From the NCBI GenBank assembly GCA_947034885.2, contig OX344752.2:31230386-31294385 (forward strand): 64,000 bases of DNA. The letters are read 5' to 3'. The notes beneath the pieces were generated by a model. The model was not told the DNA's origin, ran no database searches, and saw only the letters and a list, made by a program, of their open reading frames with translations. Of this stretch, positions 10,863-21,607 are shown piece by piece. Source of the DNA: Thuidium tamariscinum. Its lineage: Eukaryota; Streptophyta; Bryopsida; Hypnales; Thuidiaceae. The translations under genes and the position numbers were made by a program. The stretch's first letter is position 1. The number at the start of each line of letters is the position of its first letter.

Positions 10863-12503
10863 GGTGATTGCAAGAAACACTTGCCCTTTTATAATCCCTT
10901 TGACCTTTTTTTATTCATAACTTTTGTTTTTTTTGTTTTTTTGATTTGAAATTTGGTATGAAGGTAAACAAAAAAGTTTAAGATGTTGATTAATTTTTGC
11001 AAATTTTTTTAAAAAAATTTATTATTTTTAAATTTTCCCCAATTGGATGTCTACCTTGGCCATTTGGGGGGGATTGAGTTCTATTTTTGACTCAAAAATT
11101 CAAATTTGAAGCCACAAATTGGAAAAGTTAGAGGTTTATTAACATTACAAGGATTGACAATGAGTTTTTATGAAAATAGTAACATATCTGTTGCGCACAT
11201 GGGGGCAAACTGACATTCCTGTGCACAAAGACTACAAAGAAGGAAATTTCTTTTAGAGGAATTCTTTATTGCAATGTCAATAGAATTTTGTCTAGAAAAA
11301 TAGATTTTTTTAAAATAATTTTTAAAAATCTTTTTAAATTACTAAAAATGAAAAAGTCCACATACCCTTTTTTTACTATTTTCTATTCCTAGTAGCCTAT
11401 GTATTACTTTGCAATAGTCTATAGTATTACGTAGTGTAGAATTGATGGCCCAAATCTACAAGCACCCTAAATCAACAATTTAGATTCATAGGCACACTAC
11501 TAACCTGCAGTATTGGCAGTATTATTGGGTCAAACCACACTGAAAGGTACCAAAGGCATTACTTTACTAGGACATGATTAGAGTCCTTTTTTAAAGTTTC
11601 AAAGCTTTAGATTACTTTGATGTTGTCATTTTAAAAAGAAAATAATTGATGGGTAGTATTGCAATGGGTTCTTTTGATGATTTTGAAAAAAAATTCATGA
11701 AAAAAAATCCTTAAATAGATGTAAATTAGGCTAAATTTAGGAATTTTCTTACAATATAGCACTTAAGAAGGATTTTTTATCAAAAAAATTTATTCTTATC
11801 AAGTATACAGTTATAAAAAAGGATTTTATGAAAATGATTATTAAACTAAAAATAGTATAATTTTTTAATCAATTAATTGATTATTGACAAAGTATTAATT
11901 TGTTCTAAGAACAAAATTAAACATTTAATTTCAAAAAATAATAATATAGAGACCTAGATGTCAATAATATATACACTTTTTGTTTTCATTCAATCATCAT
12001 TTGGATTATTTAATGTATTGAAAAAAACGTTCAAAAATTCTTACTTCTGAATATTATAGAAAATAAAAATATAATCAATTTGTATCAAAAATGTCCTTTT
12101 CTACTCTATCATATGAATGTATATATATATGATTTTTTTGGATTCAATCACATTATAATTCATTAGAAATTAGACTCCTTTTTGTCTATTTAAAAAGCTA
12201 CGCATTGACTGTTCAAGTACAATTGGATTTTTAGTAAAGAATTTTTCTTTTTTTTATGAATAAAATACTATTAGTCTTAACATGACTTGAAGCTCTAATA
12301 AAAAAGGACTAAATTATCTAAAATTAGTGGATTAGCATTAGAAAATAATAGATTAAAAGAAGTTACATTGCAGATTTTGGTGTGTCTAACCCCTTTTGTG
12401 GTACATTTGAGTGTGATTTGACCCTATTGCATTATACTATTTGTCCTATGGCCAAAAACTACATTTTTGAAACAAAAACATGGAGTGTTTCTTGCAATTA
12501 CCC
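10863..12503. mobile_element. CAAGAAACAC-ended TIR element, 1.6 kb
   Basis: The left end GGTGATTGCAAGAAACACTTG and the right end GTGTTTCTTGCAATTACCC are inverted. The interior holds a block (CCTAGTAGCC ... AGTATTACGTAG) with a counterpart in the shorter element at 16456-17108. No transposase frame is seen. 10600-10740 just before it carries a GGTAATATTCCAT ... GGAATATGACGATTTTAAT palindrome like the one at 41.7-42.0 kb. Confidence 0.5.
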
Positions 12504-12704
12504 TAGTAGTATGGTTTATTAACTTACCTCTTCTATATTATGGATGTTGTATAATCTAGGTTTTGTCAAATAACGTGGGGAAGGTTTTGTTACATTGAAA
12601 ATCCTATTATAGATTGGAATTCTAATATTCACATTACTTGCACCCACTTTGAAGGTGTCATGTATTTTTTAAATGCTTGCTATATTTTTTGGCATATCAC
12701 TTAC

Positions 12705-12904
12705 TAAATGTGTTTGATGGATGACAGAGAATTCTTGCATGTAAGACAAAAGGGTAATTGTTCATCATTGGAATTTTGTGCAAAAGGAGGAGGTCTTGCA
12801 TAGTAGTATGGCCTCCAATGAATACTTTTGGTTTGTTTAAAGTAGATGATTTGCAATACTTCAAAAAGGATAATTTCCATGAAAACTAGACCATCCTTAC
12901 AGGG
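12705..12904 (-). mobile_element. Short piggyBac-like TTAA element (copy 1 of the short subfamily)
   Basis: The right border is TTAA at 12905-12908 after TTACAGGG. The left border, TTAC (12701-12704), is degenerate and is followed by TAAATGTGTTTGATGG. The interior (GACAGAGAATTC, then GTGCAAAAGGAGGAGGTCTTGC, GGCCTCCAATGA and AAGTAGATGATTTG) matches copies at 21.4, 21.6, 39.6, 55.0, 56.0 and 56.8 kb in the appropriate orientation. About 200 bp, non-coding. Confidence 0.55.
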
Positions 12905-13352
12905 TTAACCAATCTCTTGGCACTAGAATGAACCCCATCATTTTTCATTCTATAGATTTGGAGTTGTGTTGCTTCTCAATGAAAATGAATTAATGTTAGT
13001 AGTCAAGTCGGCCCATGGTGACTTGTTGTTTGTGCCTTCTTTCACTCACCCCACTTTTGTCGCTATTTCAGGGAATGAAAGCAACGGGTTTTGCAGTACT
13101 GTGGTTTCTGATTGACACTTTCCTGTTCTTGGTGACAATTTTCGTGAAGATGTTATAATAAGAAGTGCTTGTATTTTTGTCTTCCAACGAGACACCGCAA
13201 TTCTCATACTTGTATGCTGTCATGGCTGAATTTTTTGTGCAGGAAAACCATCAGTACATGCAGTCATTATATACACGTCCTTTGTATAAAGAATACGAAC
13301 CAATTACTTGCAACAAATCATCTTTGCTTGTGCTGAAACGATGCACATAAGC

Positions 13353-14714
13353 TTAGGTATTAGCTCGCTCGCTTCCAAGCATCGAGAACAGCGGCAACCC
13401 AAAGCAAAGTCTGTAAGTCCAGCCCTCCTTAGTCCCTTCCAAAGAGGCATCCTCGTCAACACATGAGATTGTCACCTGAAAATAATGATGCAGCACCACA
13501 GAGCATACATAGAATAACAGAGATTTGTGTTGATGGATACAGAGTTCCGGACTAATTAAGTGCAGGCAGGTGCTGCTGCAACAGTGCGTTACAGACTCGC
13601 AAGGCCGGATGATTGTGCGCAATCAGATTAGTGAATACGAATCTTTGACAATGCAAAGGCCCGACAGTACCTGGCTTACCACTCATCAGGGGGCTTCTTC
13701 ACTTCATTACTCCAGCACCATAATTTCCAAAAAACTGACACAGGATCCCTGTGGGACTGTGGGAGGCAATTTTATCAGGGTTTGATTTGATTCTCCTTTA
13801 AGAGAATGATGAGTAAAAGTCAGTGCAAGAAGACAAATGAAAAATCCAATTAAGAAACGCGAGTTTAGATGCGTCAAAGTTCATTCTGCGAAGAGCGGAA
13901 TAAAATATCAGCATGCATACATTCTAAGTTAAGCCGCATTGATGGTTCGAAGTTGGTCGTCATACTTGCTAACAAGATTGAGATGACAGCACCGCATACA
14001 AAGAGGATTAAGTGGAGTGTATAAACCAGTGAGAGTTTCTTTGATTTGGAGCCAACCGCAGGCAAGAGGTTGAAAGTAAGGTAGACATGCACGAACTCCA
14101 AAGCCATCCTTTGGAAAAACGGTCACCTTCAAGTGATAAATCTGAGGTTAGAGCTGCGCGCTAGTAATCGACAGTCTTCAATTCAAAGTCTCGTATATTA
14201 ATTGTTGACTCTCCATGGCCTCGAGCAAGAAAATAAATAGACTTGAACCACAGGTAAGGTATATTCTCCAAAAAGTGTCCTGGCAACAAGCATCTGAGCA
14301 AGGTTCTGATCATTCAAGTAAGTTCCTTTATTTTTGTAAGCAATTGGAAGTCATTCAAATCATGCATCTTTTTGGCCCTTGTTTGAATAAACTGGTAATT
14401 TTTGAAGTGCTGATTGAAGATGTATCCAATTGTAGGCTCTCGTATTCAAGCGATTTACAAATGAGGCGAGTTCTAGACAGGGTCACGCCTGGATGAATGT
14501 CACAAGTTTTGTAGGCAGATGTTAGTTAGGAGGAACAAACGAGAAGCTAGGAATTGAAACAACTCTTCCGACATAGTTTAGAGGCCTGAAGCAAACAACT
14601 CTTACCTCGATCAAGAGCTTGAAATTCATGGTCTTCATCAATAGCATCCAGGAATGCCTCCACCCACACAATGCAAGTGCTTTGAAAAGGGATATTTGAG
14701 AGCACTGGTTCATG
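13353..14714 (-). CDS. Unidentified multi-exon gene or gene relic
   Basis: I do not recognise this protein. Two exons join convincingly on the minus strand. 14714-14606 reads HEPVLSNIPFQST, then CIVWVEAFLDAIDEDHEF and QALDR, up to a GTAAGAG donor. After an acceptor at CATCCAG, the exon from 14488 restores a Gly codon and continues VTLSRTRLICKSLEYESL. Further down, 14126-13932 opens after an acceptor with VTVFPKDGFGVRACLPYF, but its frame closes with a stop unless spliced. The last likely exon, 13475-13353, reads VTISCVDEDASLEGTKEG, then WTYRLCFGLPLFSML and a stop. Exon borders in the middle are uncertain, and the 5' end is not found. The region is clearly less AT-rich than its flanks. It may be a live gene with short exons or a decaying one. 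Confidence 0.35.
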
Positions 14715-15012
14715 CTACGCTAGCCTGCGTCCAATACATGAAAAGTTCCGTGAATCCTAGCTTTACATATATCCGTTCAAGAATTTATCATCTGATTGAC
14801 GAAACTAGTGCACTAGACTGCGCGCCATTCCAACGCTGCAAAGGAGGTGTGCCTCATGGATCGATCTCCACCAGTTGATTTCTAATGACACATAAGTGCA
14901 ATGAAATCCCGTTTCAGTTGCTTCAAAACAAAACAACACAAAACTAAAAAAACTAAAGACAAATACTCCGTAAGTTAAACCCATGCAGTGAAAATGGTGA
15001 GTTGAGCTCCCC

Positions 15013-15271
15013 GATGTCAAAAAGATGAAGGAAAGAATCCAATCCTTGGAGGGCCAGCACCACCTGATCGAGTATACAGTAATGTAAGTCCCAAGTCCTC
15101 TAATTTTTCTTAGTCAAAGATGACAGGGTTTGTCCCTCACATAAGATAGTATCTGCTGTGTCTCCATATTTCTAGCTTTCGGTACGGACCACAAGGAAGT
15201 CCGCAACTGCTGTGGAATGGTGTCCAACAAGAATCAAAGGAAAAGGGAGATACCGTATGCTGAAAGGCTAA
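15013..15271 (+). pseudogene. Bet v 1 / START-like (SRPBCC) gene fragment
   Basis: An exon-like piece at 15013-15083 encodes DVKKMKERIQSLEGQHHL and IEYTVI before a good GTAAGT donor. PR-10 and polyketide-cyclase-like plant proteins have a similar segment (K-E-R-I..LD.E.H...Y.V). A second piece, 15182-15271, reads SATAVEWCPTRIKGKG, resembling the later ..VEW.....KG.G strand of the same fold, and then stops. Upstream and central exons are missing, and I could not place an acceptor that joins the two pieces in frame. Most likely it is a relic; the family call rests on short segments seen by eye. Confidence 0.25.
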
Positions 15272-15349
15272 GGGCGGCCACGCCACATTCGAGCCCAGTC
15301 ATTTTCCTTGTAACTATCGGCTTTCCTTCACGAGCCGTGAACACAAATC

Positions 15350-15898
15350 ATGGGGTTAGTCACTTGAAAATGTGTGCTTAGGCAACAAGACCTTGAGATA
15401 AAATAAAAAACCCTCTTTAGATTCTTTTAACTCCTATGACTAAGTCACTTGAATATTTGGATTATTTGGATCAATAGGTGCAATTTTAAAGTCTTCATAG
15501 TGTAACCATTCTATGTAAGCATGAAAGCTTGTGTCAAATTTCTTAGTGGCACTTAAATAACTCTTTAAACTTACTAAAGTGTTTTAGTGGCACTTCACTT
15601 CTAATGATACCAAGAATCATGATCTTCTAACATTATACATGCTAAACACTCATGCATGGCATTAGGTTTCAATACTCGTTATTGGTTTCCTACTTTTTCA
15701 TAACTCACATTAGTCATTTGACTTCAACAAGATACTAGACATGTCATTTGATGATATGGGATGGAACTCTTAGTCTTGTCTAAGCACTTGGTAGGGGCAT
15801 GACTCATCCTAGTGTTAATAGTGCTTGAAAAGTATCCAACTTTCTACTAGGTCTGTTGGTAAATAATCTCACTATAAGAACTTATCTCAGGATTCATT
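15350..15898. other. Intergenic DNA without a gene
   Basis: Moderately AT-rich, with no gene seen. A block around ACTAGACATGTCATTTGATGA (15730-15770) has a looser relative at 53466-53500 and may be an old dispersed repeat. Confidence 0.35.
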
Positions 15899-16223
15899 CA
15901 TTAAAAGGGATTTGAGGGCAAAGAAAGCCCATTTCAAGAGTGTTCCCTTGCATATTCCTTGTGCTATTTAGAAACTATAAACCAACCTTGTTAGCTCAAA
16001 TTTTCAAATTTTTTTTTCAAAATTCTAAAAGTATTTTTTTAAACTAAAATTTATTTCTTAAAACTATTTTTTATCAAAAAAAATATTTTAATTCTTTTTA
16101 ATTTTAATTTTTTAATGATGTGGCAATATCTCTACTACATCAAACTACTGATGTAGTACATTCTTAAATCCAAAAACTCACAAAAACTTGCAAGCTTCTA
16201 ATGCCCTAAAATCTCTCCTAATA
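15899..16223. repeat. CATTAG-ended MITE-like repeat (copy 3)
   Basis: Left end CATTAAAAGGGATTTGAGGGC, right end AAAATCTCTCCTAATA. The interior contains GAAAGCCCATTTCAAGAG near the left end and AATGATGTGGCAATATCTC in the middle, the same order as in the 19.6-21.2 kb copies. Confidence 0.6.
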
Positions 16224-16455
16224 TAGGACTTATCTTGGGGTTCACTTGGGACTTATTTGAAGAATGAAGATTCACTTAGAACTCACTTTAGAACTCATTT
16301 AAAATTCATTTGAAGGCTTAACATTACAACCTCGTGTAGGACAAGATACCATGTATCTAATATCAAGGAATGATAAAGAACACTTGGCAACATCATAGAG
16401 ACAGTGGTCAACCTCCAACACCAATTTCACCATGTGTTATTACTTTGATTTACAT

Positions 16456-17108
16456 TAGGGTCATTGCAAGAAACACCTGTCCTATTTCATGTCACAATTG
16501 AAACCACTTTCTCTTCTTGTACTCTAACTTTTGAATCCAAAAATGAATGCTTTTGAGTTGATATTTTGGTGGTGTGTTCCTCCACCTAATAAACTTATGA
16601 ATATGGTTTGGAATCCAATTTTTAGTTATTTTTGTATGATGTATATGATATATAATATAGCTCAATGGTGCGCACATTTACAAATTCTAAAAATATTGTA
16701 ACTCTAATTTTTTTTGGATGAAAGTGATGATAAGGAGATTTGGAAAAATGTCCATAATTAAAAATAAATAAATCATTTTTAATTTTTTATGAATTAAAAT
16801 TGGATCAAATGTTGTATTTTTTGAAAAAACTGCACTCTTCTGTTCCTAAGTACTACTACGTAGACATAGTACTCCCACATCTGACTTTAATCCCACATTC
16901 ATCTACTTGTCAAAAATTTAAAATGATACAATATGTAAGATAATGTCATTCAATGGCCACAATAACTCCTGACTCTAGTACACGTGTCAAAAGCACATTG
17001 CTTTGGCAGTTTGCTAATAGTACTCGTAGTACTAGCAATACTATGCGGCAAAAATGCAATCCCCAGTAAAACGCTACAAAAAGTGGCAAGTATTTCTTGC
17101 AACCACCC
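16456..17108. mobile_element. CAAGAAACAC-ended TIR element, 0.65 kb
   Basis: The left end TAGGGTCATTGCAAGAAACACC and the right end TTTCTTGCAACCACCC are inverted. It is shorter than the related element at 10863-12503, with which it shares a CCTAAGTACTACTACGTAG-like block. No coding frame. Target duplication not resolved. Confidence 0.55.
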
Positions 17109-17301
17109 AATAACATCATTTGGAAGTGGGATCACCCTTTTTCATAAGCTAGAACCACTTATAACCAATCATTTAAGGTAATTTAGACATAATTTGGTAT
17201 AAGTCAATGCAAAGAAAATATATCTAGAGGTGTATTGATAGAAATGATGCAAATTGCAAAAACTTTAATAATTTTATTGCATGAATTGAAATTACTATGA
17301 A

Positions 17302-17497
17302 CACTATAAGAAACTCATGTTTGAAGTGATGGATTTTAAGTGACATTCAATGTAACAACACATGTTTTTATATCACCAATGATGTCCGCCACAACATCTT
17401 GATGTTATGGCAGACATCACTCTTAACACAAAAACACAAGTTGTTACATTAGATATCATCTAAAATCCGTCATCTAAAACATGAGTTTCTTATAGTG
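17302..17497. mobile_element. CACTA-type palindromic MITE, subfamily 2
   Basis: The ends are CACTATAAGAAACTCATG and CATGAGTTTCTTATAGTG, with GAA on the left and AAA on the right as a decayed 3 bp duplication. The two arms pair through nearly the whole 196 bp (GATGTCCGCC ... GGCAGACATC at the centre). A sister copy at 18668-18852 lies 1.2 kb away with an open frame between them. Confidence 0.75.
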
Positions 17498-17920
17498 AAA
17501 TTTTGAAAGGCAAAAGTTGACCTTGTCCCATGATTAACATCTAAAGTCATTCAATTTTGATCATCCAAGAATTACTTTATCACTCATTGCTCCATACTTT
17601 CTCGCTCACTTATGTGTCATTAAGTTATTGGTCTAAACCTTGAAAAAGTACAAAACACATTTTCCAAGGAAAAAACAAAAAATCGTTTCAACCTTAGTTG
17701 GAAATATGGTACCCTATTAATTGCGAATAAAAGATCAAAACAAAGGCACAAAAGCATCCAACTTGAGCAAAGCAGTTTTCTTCCTCACATATGTAGAAAA
17801 GGAAATATCATCACAAAAGGCACCGTAAAACAAAAGGACATAAGGACACATCTCCGAAATAAGTTACCTTGTCAAGCTGGACTGTTGTTCACTTGGTGTC
17901 CAAGCATTAGTGTTTGAGCA

Positions 17921-18517
17921 TCATTCGTGAAAATCTATCGTGAAACTGGGGTCCATGGCATTCCCCATTTCAATCACATCCTTTGGCTCCACTCCAAAGT
18001 ATGTGGTAAAAAGTCCATATACAAAGGGATTTATATTTGGGAGCTTCTCGAGCACGTACGCCACTTGGATCGGCTTGGCGCTGTGAGTCGTCACCTTACT
18101 TGCACTCTTCGATATCTGCCTCAAACTCCGCATGAGCGTGAGTGTGTCCCCATCAATCTAGATGTTTCGTTTGCCAATTAATTTTAGGTTTCTACCCTTG
18201 GATATAAAAGCTTCCGCATCCTGGTTAAACAACCACCTGGCCCGCTCTTCAAACCCCAAAGTGGCCTTCCCTGCAAAATCGTAGAATAGTTGGAGGATTT
18301 TGTTTACAAAAGCCCTCAATGATAATATTTGTCTATCCTCCATGAACAAAAGGAACATCCTCCTGTCCTCCTCCAATGATTTTATTTGTTTCTTCATCCT
18401 CTCTCTATCTACTTCTAGAAAAGTCAAGCGCTTTTCCATTCTCCCTATGACATTGTCAGAGTCCGCTTCTGCCAATAAAGACAGCGGAGAGACTTCAACT
18501 GAGGTTATATCCTCCAC
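17921..18517 (-). pseudogene. Orphan coiled-coil open frame with one internal stop
   Basis: I do not recognise this protein. On the minus strand the frame starts MEDITSVEVSPLSLLAEADS, runs through a charged coiled-coil stretch (RMEKRLTFLEVDRERMKKQI, SLEEDRRMFLLFMEDRQ), then FEERARWLFNQDAEAF and KLIGKRNI. After a single in-frame TAG it continues without further stops through MRSLRQISKSASKV, AYVLEKLPNINPFVYGLFT and GVEPKDVIEMGNAMDP to a natural stop at 17921. That is about 198 codons with one break. Upstream, SLGPEVEDIT is also open, so the true start may be earlier. It lies exactly between two copies of the same CACTA MITE subfamily, which suggests a captured or trapped host fragment. Codon composition is far less AT-rich than its flanks. 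Confidence 0.5.
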
Positions 18518-18667
18518 TTCTGGTCCAAGGCTCTACAACCTGCTGTGAGCCCTCAAGATGGTACTTGAAACTCTGGATCCATTTTTTGCAAATGATTTGC
18601 GAAATTTAGTTAAAAATACAAGAAAAAAAATACATAAAAAGAGAGTTAGGAGAGTTTTGGTAGTAGT

Positions 18668-18852
18668 ACTCATATTTTAGATGACGGATTTTAGGTGACA
18701 TCTAATGTAGTAACTTGTGTTTTTATGTCAACAATGATGTCCGTCATAACATCAAGATGTTATGACGGACATCATTGTTGACATAAAAACACAAGTTACT
18801 ACATTAGATGTCATCTAAAATCCGTCATCTAAAATATGAGTTTCTTATAGTG
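18668..18852. mobile_element. CACTA-type palindromic MITE, subfamily 2, left tip lost
   Basis: It is near-identical in arms to the element at 17302-17497 (GATGACGGATTTTAGGTGAC and its inverted partner, and GATGTCCGTCATAACATC at the centre). It ends GAGTTTCTTATAGTG followed by TAG. The first dozen bases of the left end are gone; GTAGTAG just before may hold the TAG duplication. Its arms agree with each other more closely than those of the 17.3 kb copy, so it is younger. Confidence 0.75.
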
Positions 18853-19423
18853 TAGTCTCTACCAATATTTTTAGGATAACCTATTTAATAAAACATATTA
18901 AAATTTGATTTTTGGATGTAAAAACAAGCGTGGATAAGTTGCCAAAAATAAATTCAATCTTTGTGATTCACATTAAAAGTCTTATGTCATATCAATGATG
19001 ATAGTGGATCTCTCAATCCCTTGTGTTTTTTCAAGCAACTAGAATAGATTATTGTTTCCAAAATTTTACTTTACTTAAACAAAATTGAACTTTTTTTTAG
19101 TTTTAATATTAAATTGGGTTTCCATTTGGCTCTAGTTCTAAAGAAGCCCAACCACCTATTCTCAAAAAAGAATATTGATTCTTTTTCAACCAAAGTTGGG
19201 ATTTGTTATTTTTCCTCAACTTATCAAGTGATGTGTATACTTCTAAATAGTTACAAGTTTGGAGATGGGTTCAATAATTTATTATTAGATTTTTATAACA
19301 CCTAATGAATAAATGATCTTTATAACATTTATTCTAAAATAGTTTGGAATTCCACAACACTAATATGTGAAGATGGATGTGCAAGCCTATAAATCTTGAA
19401 TGTATGTACAAATAAATATTCTA
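18853..19423. other. AT-rich intergenic DNA
   Basis: No gene or repeat end is clear. A plus-strand frame at 19114-19305 (LVLKKPNHLFSKKNIDSF) has no supporting features. Confidence 0.35.
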
Positions 19424-20465
19424 TAGCCATTGAAAGTGTTTATAATATAAACACCTATAACATAGGTATTATAGCATAGATATAGTATAATTATAGATAC
19501 CCTATAATATAGATGTAAAGACTCTTATGCTCATATGCTTATATACCTAGGATGATATAAGAAGGTTGTCATTATGTGAGCCTAGAAGTGTGAGCTGATG
19601 AACCCATTAGAGGGGATTTGAGGCCTCCAAAGGGCTGTTTCAAGGCTGTTCTCCGAAACTGTTCCCATAACTGCTAGCTGCTGTCAAGCCAACATTTACC
19701 AAAATAAAATAAAATAAAATAGGGTCCTGAAATATTAAAAAAGCCCCCCCACATTTTTTTTCAAAAAATAAATAAATTAATGACGTGGCACTCTCTCAAC
19801 CATGTTGGATTTCTGTTCACGCGGCAGAAACTACGTTCAGGGTTGTGTTGTTGGACATATTTTTGGGTTTGGGTGTCGTGTAAGACGTCCAATGTCGCGT
19901 GTCACAGTGACAACTTGTTACAAAGGGTGTCACACCTCGTCATGAAAGTCCATTTTCAACAGCTCAAAGAAATGAAAATCTTACTATTGCTATGAACCTA
20001 AATGAAGAATGTAATATGTATTCATAAAATTGAGACACTTAATTGAAACCGAACTTAAATATGTCAAAAATTTTAATTTTTAATGATTTATTATTAAGTC
20101 AACTTGATTTTGAGTCTTTGAGACGTTACAAGGGCTCTACTAGACGTTGCGTGACGTCTGTCTGTCGTGATGTTGCACTGTCCTGCAGAACAACCCTAAT
20201 TGCGTTCCTACAATCCGGGAACCTGCAATCTTCTAATAGCCTCAAAAATCCTCTAATGCTAGAAGACTACATAACTATACTATATGTGTCTATAGTATAG
20301 AAGTTTTCTAAAATTATAGTGCAACTATTCTATAATACCTATATTATAGGTGTTTAAGTTATAATCACCTTCAATGGTTGTTGTATATCTACTTATATAT
20401 CTACTTATGGTTCTCATGATTGCATTTTTATGCTCACATACTAGCATTGTTGGCTCATATAATAG
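19424..20465. repeat. Older foldback repeat split by a CATTAG element
   Basis: The outer arms 19424-19600 and 20275-20465 are inverted relatives (GTTTATAATATAAACACC against GGTGTTTAAGTTATAATCACC, then TATGCTCATATGC against GCTCACATACTAGC). The uninterrupted counterpart at 21885-22110 reads straight through GTGTGAGCCCATGAG to AGAAGACTATGC. Here the same point holds the whole element at 19605-20258. So the outer repeat was there first. Confidence 0.5.
19605..20258. repeat. CATTAG-ended MITE-like repeat (copy 4), long form
   Basis: Left end CATTAGAGGGGATTTGAGGCC and right end GCCTCAAAAATCCTCTAATG. It holds the family's AATGACGTGGCACTCTCTC box at about 19779. At 654 bp it is twice the usual length; the extra part (roughly 19840-20200) is rich in GACGT and CGT words. 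It lies inside an older repeat, a clean case of nested insertion. Confidence 0.65.
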
Positions 20466-20602
20466 CAATTGTGGTTTAAAATCAATGAATTTGGATTTGA
20501 AAATCATACAATATAAGTTATATTACATTAATTGGACTATTACCATCTAAACTATAGTGAGATGAGAGTGGTAATAGGTTGGATGCTTGATTCTATTTTT
20601 GA

Positions 20603-20908
20603 CATTAGATGAAATTTCAAGCTTCGGAATGGCCATTTTAGGCCTATTTCCAAAATTGTTTCTAAAATTGTTGGCTGTTGTTAGGCCAATAATTTTCAAA
20701 AAAATAAAATTTGGTCTTGAAATGCAAAAAAAAATCCAAATATTTTTTTCAAAAAAATTAAAAAATAATGACATGGCACTGTCTCGATCACATTGGATTC
20801 CATAGGTTTTAATATTCTTGCGACAATTTTAGCACTCCCACATTAGTTTCAACATTTTCGGAGTTTGGGAATCTGTAGTCTTCCAAAGGTCTCAAATCTC
20901 ATCTAATC
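20603..20908. repeat. CATTAG-ended MITE-like repeat (copy 5)
   Basis: Left end CATTAGATGAAATTTCAAG, right end GGTCTCAAATCTCATCTAAT, with AATGACATGGCACTGTCTC inside. It abuts the next copy, with which it shares the terminal TAATC/CATTA bases. Confidence 0.6.
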
Positions 20909-21194
20909 ATTAGGAGGGATTTGAGGGCCCCCAAGGGCCGTTTCAAAGTCTATTCCCAAAATTGTCAAGGGAATTGCTGGCTGCTTTTAGCTGGCAATTA
21001 ACTAAATAAAATTAAAAATAAAATAAAATTAGAGGGTCCTGAAATATGAAAAAAAAGTCTAAAAGAAATAAATTATGACGTGGCAGTCGCTCGGCCACAT
21101 AGGATTCTTACAAAACTGTGTTCCTGTGGCCGATTCTACTTTTTTAAGTTGTGGGAATACGTAGTTTGCCAGAGGCCTCAAATCCCTCCTAATG
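20908..21194. repeat. CATTAG-ended MITE-like repeat (copy 6), best preserved
   Basis: Left end CATTAGGAGGGATTTGAGGG, right end GAGGCCTCAAATCCCTCCTAATG: a perfect inverted match over the first 17 bases. Inside are TATGACGTGGCAGTCGCTCG and GGGAATACGTAG. This is the copy from which the family can best be defined. Confidence 0.7.
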
Positions 21195-21383
21195 GTTTTT
21201 GGACATTTTTTTTATATCTTCATGAAAATGTATTTCTTATGCCAATTCCATCAAATTGACATTAAAAAAATGTATACATGAAAGATTAAAAAATGGCTTA
21301 GGATGAATGAGAAGATATTTAAAAAAATATTAACCTTAAAACAATGCTCTTTTCATCTTCTAAAATATGGATATTAGAATTAA

Positions 21384-21603
21384 CCTTTTATAAATGTCGA
21401 GGATGAAAAGTAGTCAATGGATTACAAAGAACAGTGCTATTTAAAATAGAAGTGTATATATTTATCTTTGAAATTTCATGCAAAAAGGAGAGATTTTGCA
21501 CTAAAGTTTAGCCTCCAATGACTACTTTCGGAAATTTTAAGAAGATGATTCATACAATACCCAAAACTATAATTTTTATGGTAGTTGGCTTATTGATTTC
21601 AAA
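21384..21603 (-). mobile_element. Short piggyBac-like TTAA element (copy 2)
   Basis: Bordered by TTAA at 21380-21383 and 21604-21607. The interior (CATGCAAAAAGGAGAGATTTTGC, GCCTCCAATGACTAC, AAGAAGATGATTCATAC) matches the other short copies. It touches the next element and shares one TTAA with it. Confidence 0.5.
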
Positions 21604-21607
21604 TTAA

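Noticed and set aside
14805-15020. Minus-strand frame rich in phenylalanine (FVFSFFSFVLFCF)
   Set aside because: Produced by a low-complexity AAAC-rich stretch; no support from splice sites or homology by eye.
17302-18852. Reading the two CACTA MITEs and the frame between them as one autonomous CACTA element
   Set aside because: The frame lacks any resemblance to CACTA transposase (TNPD-type) blocks, and each flank is a complete or near-complete MITE with its own two ends.
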